Below, piece by piece: positions 7,220 through 15,100 of a stretch of 16,028 nucleotides of DNA. Every line of letters starts with the position of its first letter. The first letter of the stretch is position 1. The notes below the pieces were generated by a model. It was not told where the DNA came from. It was given only the letters and a program-made list of their open reading frames with translations, and searched no databases. The position numbers were made by a program, and so were the translations under genes. This DNA is from an uncultured Candidatus Melainabacteria bacterium (GTDB taxonomy: Bacteria; Cyanobacteriota; Vampirovibrionia; Gastranaerophilales; Gastranaerophilaceae), in contig CAKVGW010000040.1 of the NCBI GenBank assembly GCA_934747325.1, positions 1 through 16,028 on the forward strand. The letters are read 5' to 3'.

Positions 7220-10003
7220 ATGAGAAAGAGCGTTAAAATATTAACCGCAACTGTTTGTTCGGCTTTTGTAATTGCAGGTTTTGGAGTTGGCACTTATCTT
7301 TATACATTGCCAAAACTTGTTTCAAGCGCATGGCTAAATAAAGTTGCCGTAAAGGAAGCAACAGAGTTTTTAAAAGCGGATTTGTCAATCAAGAATCCAA
7401 AACTTGCTACAAGTTTGAGTCCGAATATCGGCTTTACTTTGGAAGAATTGACGCTTACGAAAAATAATAAACAAATACTTGCTCTTAATAATTTAGATAC
7501 AGAATTTTCTTTCAAAGATATTTTGGCAAAACGTATTATTGTAAAAAAACTTCTTGCAGATAATATTTTTGTAAACACTTCTGATTTGATGGCGATTTTA
7601 CCTAAACAAGAGCAAAAAGAAGAAAAGCCTGCTGCATTTAATTTAGATTTATTTTCTACAATTTTAGGCGTAAAAGAATGCTTAATAACGTACAACATGG
7701 ATGATGTAGGAATAAAATTTGACGCACAGAATATTCTTTTGGATAGAACTAAGGCTAAAAAATATTTGCATTTTGATTTTGATTTCTTTATGACAAAAGG
7801 ACAAGATACAATAAAAGTTTCTGCAGATGATAAACATTGCATTTATATGGGTAATGGGGAATTACATATAGATAAATTTCCGATAGAAATAGATAAATCA
7901 AAAATTGTGATTGATGCTTTCGCTTCAAGAAAAGCCGGCATGAATTTAAATATTTCATCTAAAAATTTTAGCGCACGAGATATTTATAATATCGCAGCTT
8001 CTAATATAATTATGCCAAATGGTAAAGAAATGCTTGCGCCAATTTGTGATGTAAGCGGAAGTGTGGATTTTAACGTGCATTTAACCTCCAAAAATATTCG
8101 TGGGGATATTAATGTAAATGAATCAAAATTCAAGATAAAAGATTTAATGAAAATGCCTGTAAAAATTACGCAAGGTATTGTCGAAATTGGTAACAAAGAT
8201 ATTATTCTCAAAGATTTTAAAGGGTATTATAATAACAAAACTAATGATACTTTGACGATGGAAGGCACGGTTAAAGATTATTGGAAAACTTGTGATACGA
8301 AAATTGTTTCGGATATTTTTGTGAATGACGATTTCTTTAGAGATTATGTTTCAAAAATGCTCGGTTCTCCAATTAGTTTGGTTGGTGATGCAGGTTCAAG
8401 ATTAACATTGACTTCTAAAAACGGTTCTTGTGATATTTTGTGGTATTTTTTGCTTAGAGAGGGCGAAGGTTTTAAATTAGGCGATCAATCAATGGTTTTG
8501 CAGGATTATAAAACTCTTTTTAAAGTTGATTTAAGTGTTGTAAAAAATATTTTAAAAATAAACACAATTGATTATTTTATAACAAATGAACTAAAAAAAG
8601 GCATGACGCCGGTTCTTTCAATTAACGGAAATCTTGATATGGCAGATAATATGAAGCTTCAAGATATTCATTTGAAAATTCCGCGACCTTTGCCAAGTGA
8701 ATTTTTAAACTTTTTAGCAGGTCAAAAGATTTTTAAAAAAGGTACTATTACAGGTGAAATGGGCGTGATTAATACGGGTGAGTTCCCTGTAATGGAGGGA
8801 GTTATAACTCTTGATAAAGTTAGAATTCCATCTCAAAGACTTTTTATCAAATCAGCTAAAATTGGTGCTAAAGGCGATAAACTCGGGGCGATTGCAGAAG
8901 GAAGATTTAAGCGCTCAAAATATAACTTCAAAGGTTATATTGTTAATGATTTAAGGCTGCCAATTGTAGTAAAGTATGTAGATTTAGATGTTGATAATAT
9001 TGATTTGGAAAGGTTTTTGGCGAATAGTCAAGAGAGCAGTAATGTTAATAATACCCTCTCCCCTTCCCTCTCCCAAGGAGAGGGGGCTTCGCAGGCTCTG
9101 ACAGATAATGATACGGCATCTGACAATGTTGATGTTCCAACATTCCAAAAAGGTTTGATTATTGTTGAAAAATGCATGTTAAATCTTGAAAATGGAAAAT
9201 ACAAAAACGTTAATTTTGGTAATTTGCACGCAAATTTAACGCTTGATAAAGACGGAATTTTGAATTTGCAATCAAACAAGTTTGATATTGCGGAAGGTAT
9301 TTCTACATTAAAAGTTCGTGCAGATTTAATTAAAAACAAATATTATTTAAGGCTTGGCGTAAAAGACGTTAATTCAACCGTTATGGCAGACGCTCTTTTG
9401 GGCTTACCTAGAGAAATCTCGGGAAAAGCAATGGGGTTAATTGAAATTAATTCTGATGCGAGTCTTAAATTAAATGGTGATATTAAATTTAATATTCAAA
9501 ACGGTACGATTGAAAAAATCGGGTACGTGGAATATATTTTAAAGGTTGCATCATTATTTAGAAATCCGCTTGTAATGATTTCTCCGACTACATTTGGTGA
9601 TTTAGTTAATATTCCTGATGGTAAATTTGATGTTATTAAAGGAGAATTAAACCTTAAGGATAATGTTATTCAAAGAATGATGATAAAATCTTCTGCAAAA
9701 CAGTTGAGTTCGTTTATAATCGGTAGATATGATTTGAACACAAATGACGCGTCTTTAAGAATTTATACAAAAATGTCTAATAAAGGCGAGGGTTTTGCAG
9801 GATTTTTAAGAAATATATCTTTAAATAGCTTGGCAAATAAAATTTCTTCAAGCGAAAGAAATGAAGGCAATTATTATTCATCTGAAATAGAACAAATACC
9901 TCAAATTGATGCAGACGAAAAAGACGCTCAAATCTTTTTAACAAAAGTCGATGGCGATGTGATTAATTTTAACTTCTTATCTTCTTTGCAGAGGATTAAA
10001 TAA
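7220..10003 (+). CDS. AsmA-family envelope protein
   Basis: This 927-aa protein begins with a single membrane helix (about residues 7-29) after a short basic end (MRKSVK), anchoring it in the inner membrane with the rest in the periplasm. The body is repetitive beta-strand sequence with many lysines, aspartates and asparagines. The C-terminal part (about 750-870, e.g. SGKAMGLIEI, NGTIEKIGYVEYIL, DGKFDVIKGELNL) fits AsmA C-terminal domains. AsmA/TamB-like proteins bridge the two membranes and move phospholipids or support outer membrane assembly, which implies a diderm envelope. Residues 612-622 (TLSPSLSQGEG) are encoded by an inserted palindromic repeat in a low-complexity linker. The true start is the ATG at 7220; a TTG at 7214 lies directly after the -10 box and is rejected. 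The gene ends 2 bp from the end of convergent uvrC. Confidence 0.85.
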   Translation: MRKSVKILTATVCSAFVIAGFGVGTYLYTLPKLVSSAWLNKVAVKEATEFLKADLSIKNPKLATSLSPNIGFTLEELTLTKNNKQILALNNLDTEFSFKDILAKRIIVKKLLADNIFVNTSDLMAILPKQEQKEEKPAAFNLDLFSTILGVKECLITYNMDDVGIKFDAQNILLDRTKAKKYLHFDFDFFMTKGQDTIKVSADDKHCIYMGNGELHIDKFPIEIDKSKIVIDAFASRKAGMNLNISSKNFSARDIYNIAASNIIMPNGKEMLAPICDVSGSVDFNVHLTSKNIRGDINVNESKFKIKDLMKMPVKITQGIVEIGNKDIILKDFKGYYNNKTNDTLTMEGTVKDYWKTCDTKIVSDIFVNDDFFRDYVSKMLGSPISLVGDAGSRLTLTSKNGSCDILWYFLLREGEGFKLGDQSMVLQDYKTLFKVDLSVVKNILKINTIDYFITNELKKGMTPVLSINGNLDMADNMKLQDIHLKIPRPLPSEFLNFLAGQKIFKKGTITGEMGVINTGEFPVMEGVITLDKVRIPSQRLFIKSAKIGAKGDKLGAIAEGRFKRSKYNFKGYIVNDLRLPIVVKYVDLDVDNIDLERFLANSQESSNVNNTLSPSLSQGEGASQALTDNDTASDNVDVPTFQKGLIIVEKCMLNLENGKYKNVNFGNLHANLTLDKDGILNLQSNKFDIAEGISTLKVRADLIKNKYYLRLGVKDVNSTVMADALLGLPREISGKAMGLIEINSDASLKLNGDIKFNIQNGTIEKIGYVEYILKVASLFRNPLVMISPTTFGDLVNIPDGKFDVIKGELNLKDNVIQRMMIKSSAKQLSSFIIGRYDLNTNDASLRIYTKMSNKGEGFAGFLRNISLNSLANKISSSERNEGNYYSSEIEQIPQIDADEKDAQIFLTKVDGDVINFNFLSSLQRIK
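9053..9086. repeat. Palindromic repeat inserted in the AsmA-like gene
   Basis: CCCTCTCC (9066-9073) pairs perfectly with GGAGAGGG (9077-9084) around CAA. It is preceded by a second CCCTCTCC (9054-9061). The G+C-rich block stands out from the AT-rich gene. The same hairpin, in the same reading phase (ending in GEG), occurs in the helicase gene at 12934-12954. Confidence 0.85.
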
Positions 10004-10005
10004 AA

Positions 10006-11676
10006 TTATTTCCCTTCTTTTAACTTTTTAGACCTCAAATCTCTGTGGAATGTAATTGCAAATCTGTGTGCTTCATCTCTTATTCGTTGGATTAAGTAGA
10101 GCGCGTTAGAATCTCTCGGTAGTAAAATTGAGTCGGGTTGGTTTGGTAAAAATACTTCTTCTTCGCGTTTAGCGAGAGAAACAAAGTCAATTCCGCCTTT
10201 GCCAACTTTTATTCCCATTTCTTCAACGATTTGCATAACGCTTGATAACTGACCTTTCCCGCCATCAATAATAATCAAATCAGGTTTTTCCCACTTAGGT
10301 TCACCTAATCTTGAAAGTCTGCGCGAAAGCACTTCTTTCATAGACAAAAAGTCATCCGGCTTTCCTTCTGTTGATTTGATTTTGAATTTTCTGTAAGCAG
10401 TTTTTTTCGGTAAACCATTTTGAAAAACAACCATAGAAGCAACCGTGTTTGTTCCTTGAATATGTGAGATATCATAGCATTCAATACGGTTAGGGAAATT
10501 TGTCAATTGTAATTTTTCAGCCAAATATGAACCGACTTCATTAAAATCATCTCTGATTTGCGCCATTTTTTTAAGCTTTGCATTCTCCAAAAGATTTGTT
10601 GCATTTTTAAGTGCAAGTTCATAAAGTTCTTTAAACTTGCCTTTTCCATAACTTATTGTAACTTTTTTACCTGAAAGAATTTTCAACCAATCCTGATAAA
10701 GTTCTTTTTCGCCTACTTCTTCCAAATCTTTTGAAATAATTCTATCAGGAAATTCTAACTTGAGATTTGTGTAATAATCTCTAAAGAAGGTTTCAAAATA
10801 TTCTGTTTTATCGACATTATCAACAAAATAAGTAAAGTCTTTTTTATCAATCAATCGACCTTCTCTAACCATCATAATTACGATTGCGAGAATTCCGTCT
10901 TCATAAATTACGGCAATAATATCTTCGTTGAGTTTAGTGTTTTCATAAACAACTTTTTGTCTTTCCAAAGTTTTTTGTAAATCCAAATAACTGTCACGCA
11001 TTTTTGCAGCTTTTTCAAACTGTTCAGACTCTGCGTATTTCTGCATTTGAACTTGAATTTGTTTTAAAAGTTCAGACTGTTTGCCACTCAAAAATAACTC
11101 AACCTGTTGAATAAGTTTTTGGTATTCTTCCGGAGTAACTTTGCCTTGGCAAGGTGCAAGACATTTTCCGATGTGATAATAAAGACAAGGACGATTTGTA
11201 AATTTTGGCGTTTTACATTGTTTTAAAGGAAACAATCTTTTCAAAAAATCAAGCGTAGCATACATTGCACCGACATCAGTGTAAGGTCCGTAAAATCTGC
11301 CTTTATCAGGATTTAAATTCTTTTTGCGCACAACTTGAATACGCGGAAAATCTTCGTCAGTGATTAAAAAATAAGGATATTTTTTATCGTCTTTTAAAAG
11401 AATGTTGTACTTTGGTTTGTGCTGTTTAATTAAATGAGATTCTAAGATTAAAGCTTCAACTTCAGAGTCAGTAATAATGTATTCCAACTTTTCAATTTGT
11501 GAAACTAAAATATTTGTTTTAGGACTCTCGTGTTGCTTATGAAAATAGCTGTAAACTCGTCTTTTTAAGTTTTTCGCTTTACCAACATAAATAATAGTAC
11601 CTTCTTTATCGTAATAAAGGTAGCACCCCGGTTGAGTCGGCACAAGTTTAATTTGTTCTAATAAAGCTTCGTTCAT
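10006..11676 (-). CDS. uvrC: UvrABC excinuclease subunit C, lacking the C-terminal HhH domain
   Basis: At 556 aa, this nuclease makes both cuts beside DNA lesions in nucleotide excision repair, acting after UvrA and UvrB. The GIY-YIG nuclease domain (about 13-95) makes the 3' cut and shows GCYLY, YVGKAKNLKRR and the acidic E74. A cysteine set C154, C164, C172 and C176 matches the UvrC iron-sulfur site. A UVR motif (about 208-240) binds UvrB. The RNase H-like domain for the 5' cut has D402 (YDISH), D471 (IIDGGKGQ) and H537 (DEAHRFA). The protein ends 19 residues after H537, where UvrC normally continues with two helix-hairpin-helix motifs. The stop is 2 bp from the neighbouring gene's end, so nothing in the window can supply them. 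Translation appears leaderless. Identity is certain; the missing domain may reduce 5' incision or be normal in this lineage. Confidence 0.95.
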   Translation of the reverse strand: MNEALLEQIKLVPTQPGCYLYYDKEGTIIYVGKAKNLKRRVYSYFHKQHESPKTNILVSQIEKLEYIITDSEVEALILESHLIKQHKPKYNILLKDDKKYPYFLITDEDFPRIQVVRKKNLNPDKGRFYGPYTDVGAMYATLDFLKRLFPLKQCKTPKFTNRPCLYYHIGKCLAPCQGKVTPEEYQKLIQQVELFLSGKQSELLKQIQVQMQKYAESEQFEKAAKMRDSYLDLQKTLERQKVVYENTKLNEDIIAVIYEDGILAIVIMMVREGRLIDKKDFTYFVDNVDKTEYFETFFRDYYTNLKLEFPDRIISKDLEEVGEKELYQDWLKILSGKKVTISYGKGKFKELYELALKNATNLLENAKLKKMAQIRDDFNEVGSYLAEKLQLTNFPNRIECYDISHIQGTNTVASMVVFQNGLPKKTAYRKFKIKSTEGKPDDFLSMKEVLSRRLSRLGEPKWEKPDLIIIDGGKGQLSSVMQIVEEMGIKVGKGGIDFVSLAKREEEVFLPNQPDSILLPRDSNALYLIQRIRDEAHRFAITFHRDLRSKKLKEGK

Positions 11677-11683
11677 AGTTAAT

Positions 11684-11689
11684 ATTATA
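11684..11689 (-). promoter_or_regulatory. -10 box TATAAT of uvrC, leaderless start
   Basis: On the minus strand TATAAT is followed by 7 nt (ATTAACT) and the uvrC ATG at 11676, the same arrangement as at the AsmA-like gene (TTTGACT before its ATG). No ribosome binding site is present. The -35 region (about 11706-11712) overlaps the outer arm of the terminator at 11708-11737 and is weak. Confidence 0.65.
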
Positions 11690-11707
11690 CAACATTTATC
11701 TTAAAGC

Positions 11708-11737
11708 AAAATAGGATGGCTTTTGCCATCCTATTTT
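11708..11737 (-). terminator. Terminator of the winged-helix gene
   Basis: A perfect 13-bp stem (11708-11720 with 11725-11737) with a 4-nt loop has A-runs on the left and T-runs on the right. It lies 22 bp beyond the stop of the minus-strand winged-helix gene and separates it from the uvrC promoter. Confidence 0.85.
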
Positions 11738-11759
11738 AAATCTATTCAGTTAAATCAAA

Positions 11760-11987
11760 CTATCTTAATTTTACAGTTACTGATTTAGCTTTTTGAGTGT
11801 ATTCTAGTTTATCTTCTCTTGATAACCAGCCTAAACCCATTTCAGCAAAGTTTTCGTTTAAGCTAAGGTCTTTTTTCATCTTATTGATTGAAACTTCACC
11901 TTTGTTTGAAAGGTAGTTGTAAATTTGACCAGCTGATTCAATAATTTGTTCTTGGATACCTTTTCTTTCTTCTTTAACTTTTGCCAT
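11760..11987 (-). CDS. Small winged-helix protein (DUF2582-like)
   Basis: This 75-aa protein starts with a basic stretch and then a helix-turn-helix-like fold: SAGQIYNYLSNKGEVSINKMKKDLSL resembles a winged-helix helix pair, followed by a strand-rich wing (LEYTQKAKSVTVKLR). Length and pattern fit the small winged-helix family formerly called DUF2582. Such proteins may bind DNA but their targets are unknown. AGGAG lies 7 nt upstream of the ATG, a standard start. It has its own terminator and is divergent from the helicase gene, with a 119-bp gap holding both promoters. Confidence 0.8.
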   Translation of the reverse strand: MAKVKEERKGIQEQIIESAGQIYNYLSNKGEVSINKMKKDLSLNENFAEMGLGWLSREDKLEYTQKAKSVTVKLR

Positions 11988-12084
11988 TTTAAATCTCCTT
12001 CTTAAATAGTGTCGTCTGTAAAAACTTACTCATCAATTGTAGTAAAAATTTTCTTGTTTTGCAATACTTTTCAAAGGCGTTTGT

Positions 12085-12092
12085 GATAAAAT
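12085..12092 (+). promoter_or_regulatory. Possible -10 region of helicase gene
   Basis: TGTGATAAAAT at 12082-12092 resembles an extended -10 element with a four-of-six match in GATAAA. TTGCAA at 12059-12064 is a possible but too distant -35. A start near 12097 would leave a leader of only about 10 nt. Weak evidence. Confidence 0.35.
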
Positions 12093-12099
12093 AGTCCAT

Positions 12100-12105
12100 A
12101 AGGAG
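12100..12105 (+). promoter_or_regulatory. Ribosome binding site of helicase gene with unusually short spacing
   Basis: AAGGAG ends 1 nt before the ATG at 12107, much closer than the usual 5-9 nt. No other ATG, GTG or TTG start follows within the next 20 codons in frame, and the N-terminal sequence already fits a helicase module. Initiation may therefore be inefficient, or use a non-standard codon just downstream such as ATT at 12122. Confidence 0.45.
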
Positions 12106-12106
12106 T

Positions 12107-15100
12107 ATGTTATTAAATTTTATTAAAGTCGATTTTCGGACTAAAATTTTAGTCGATAAATATTTAGAGCTTATTTCTGTTGGTGTGAAACCATCAGAAA
12201 TACTGGTGCTTGTTCAAAATTCAACTCTAAAAAAACAATTTAGCGATAAAGTTTTAGAAAAAATTAATGTTAACGCTATCGAAAAATTAAACATACATTC
12301 TTTTTTTTCAATTGTCTATAATACATTGATTGAAAATTGGTGTTTTATAGAAAATTCAATTCCGTCAGATAAACATTTTATACTCCCAAATCTTGTAGGT
12401 TTAGAAGTTTCACAGTTTTTGTTAAAAGATATTTTAAAGAAAGTTGAAGTAAAAGGTTATAATTCTAAAAAGTCATTGCTTCATCAAATTTTTAGAAGAT
12501 ATTCACTTATTGTTCAAAATAATTTAACAAGCGAAGAAGTAAAAGAGCGTTCAAAAATTTTGAAGGAATCTTTTGCAGAAGATGCGGAAATTATTATAAA
12601 AAGATTATTGTCTTCGACTCTAAAAAGTAGAAGTTTAGATTATTTAAGGCAAACATTAATTTTTAATCATGTTTATAAACATACTGATTATTTCAAAAAT
12701 ATTAAATATCTTTTAGTTGATGATGCGGATGAAATGACGCCGGTTTGTTTTGATTTTATCAAATATTTAAAACCACAATTGAAGGATTGGATTATTTGTT
12801 TTGACTCATTAGGTTCAAGCAGGTGCGGGTATTTGAGTGCGGATACGTCGATTGAATTTAAATTGAAAGAAGTGTTTGGGGAAGAAGTTATTAGTGATTA
12901 TAAAAAATTGAAAAGTTTTTCACCTCACCCTAACCCTCTCCTCAAAGGAGAGGGAATGACCACGAACGTTCAACATGGTGACTCGCCTCAGGTCATTGCA
13001 AGGAGCTGTGCGACGAAGCAATCCATAGAATTTAATACTTTCCCGCAAGGTGAAATAATTTTTTCAAACATATTAGAAAATAAGCATGAAAGATTAGAAA
13101 ATTTTACATTAACTTCTTTGTCTAAACGTGCGGAAATATTAGATTACACGATTGAAAAGATACAAAAATTATTCAAAAAAAATATCTTGCCAAAAGATAT
13201 TACAATAATAACTCCACTGCAAGATGACATGCTTCATTTTACTTTAAGAGAGAATTTAAAATGCAACCTTCTTTTTCTATCAGGCAGTGAAAAACTTATT
13301 GATAACCAACTTGTAAAAGCAAGTTTGAATATACTAAAACTTATGCTGGGTTTGGAAATTACAGAGATGGATTTGCGCGTAATTTTATCAGATTATGTTG
13401 GAATTCCGATAAAATATTGCCACAAGATTTTGGAAGTTTACAAACAATCAGGACTTCTTCCTGCGATGAAGCTTGATTTTTATGATTCTAATTATCAAAA
13501 ATTTTATGAAGCTTTTGAAAGTGGAAAAGAAAAAGTCGAAAACGGAAAATGTAAATTATCAAACGCTGTTTATGAAATGTTTTATAAAGTAGTAACTTAT
13601 GTTGATGAAACAAAGATTAACAAATTTAATTTCTTTATCAAACAATTGAAAGATTTTGAAAGTGTTTTGGGTTGGAAAAATGTAATAGAACGCGCTAATG
13701 AAATCATTGTTCAAATTGAAAACTCAATTATTGCAGAAAATCCAAGCTCTACTTTAGATATTAAAGATGACGATTTAATTGTCGCAACACCTCAAAAAAT
13801 TATTGATAATAAGATTTCAACAAAATATCAATTTTGGCTTGACGTTTCCCACTCAGATTGGGTTAAAAATGATACAGGACCTTTGTATAATGCGTGGGTA
13901 ATGCAGGCGGATTGGACAAAAGACGAATACACAATTGAAGATGATATCTTTTTATCAAAACAAAAAACTGCAAGAATTTTGAGAAAATTATTATTGCTCG
14001 CGAAAAATCATATTTGGGCTTGTTCAAGTTTATTTGACCCGACCGGTGCTGAAAATTTAGGCGGAATTGAAGATTATTTAGCAGGTGGTGATGATAATGA
14101 AATTATTGAAGAAAAGAAAGTTTTCAAAATTATTCCACGAGATGACCAAAAACCTGTTTTAGAATATAAAAAAGGCTCAATGGCAATTTCTGCTGTCCCT
14201 GGGGCAGGAAAAACCACAATTTTACTTGCATTGATTATTAAACTTATTAATCGTGGAGTTGTTCCGACAAATATTTTTGTTTTAACTTATATGGATTCTG
14301 CTGCCAGAAACTTTAGGGAACGCATAAAAAACATGTGTCCAAATTCTAATACGTTACCAAACATAAGCACAATTCACGGACTGGCTTTAAAAATCTTGAA
14401 AGAAAATTCGAATTATGAGAGATTAAATTTGTCTTCCGATTTTGATATTTGTGATGATACGCAAAGAATGAGAATAATTAAAGGAATCGTGGGTAAATTT
14501 ACGAAAACCGAAATGGAAGAATTTGACCGTGCAATTTCTGTTCTTAAACTCCAAGAAGGTAATATTGACACACCATCTTCTGATAAAAAGATTGAAAAAT
14601 TTAAGACATTTTTTAAAGAATATCAAGCTCAATTGAGAGAAGGTAATTTAATTGATTATGATGATATTTTAATTATGTCAGTTAAATTGCTTGAACAAAA
14701 TTCTGATATTTTAGAATACTATCAAAATATTTGCGAATATATTATTGAGGACGAAGCGCAAGACTCTTCTGGAGTCCAACAAAAATTAATCGGTCTTTTA
14801 AGCGGAAAACATAAGAATTTGATTCGTTGCGGTGATATTAACCAGGCAATTACTACAACTTTTTCTAACGCAGACGTGGAAGGTTTTAGAGCGTTTATTA
14901 AAAACGCAGATACAACAGTAGAAATGAACCACTCTCAGCGTTGTACGCAAGACGTCATGACTTTAGCAAATAATCTTGTAGATTTCGGAAACGGAATTTT
15001 ACCGAAAGCGTTTTTCACAAGTTATATGCAGGGAGTTAAAGGTAAAAATCCGGAAAGTGAAAATGCAATTTATTCGAAGATTTTTGAGAATGCGTTTGCT

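Noticed and set aside
7300..7842. Minus-strand open frame of 180 codons within the AsmA-like gene
   Set aside because: Serine- and phenylalanine-rich translation typical of antisense frames in AT-rich DNA; no ribosome binding site or homology.
9028..9339. Minus-strand open frame over the inserted repeat
   Set aside because: Antisense shadow of the AsmA-like gene; the repeat only happens to be open in this frame.
12921..13024. Helicase gene disrupted into two pseudogene fragments by the repeats
   Set aside because: Reading codon by codon shows the frame stays open through both repeats and the motifs on either side are in the same frame.
14423..14632. Minus-strand open frame of 69 codons
   Set aside because: Lies entirely within the conserved helicase core and is its antisense.
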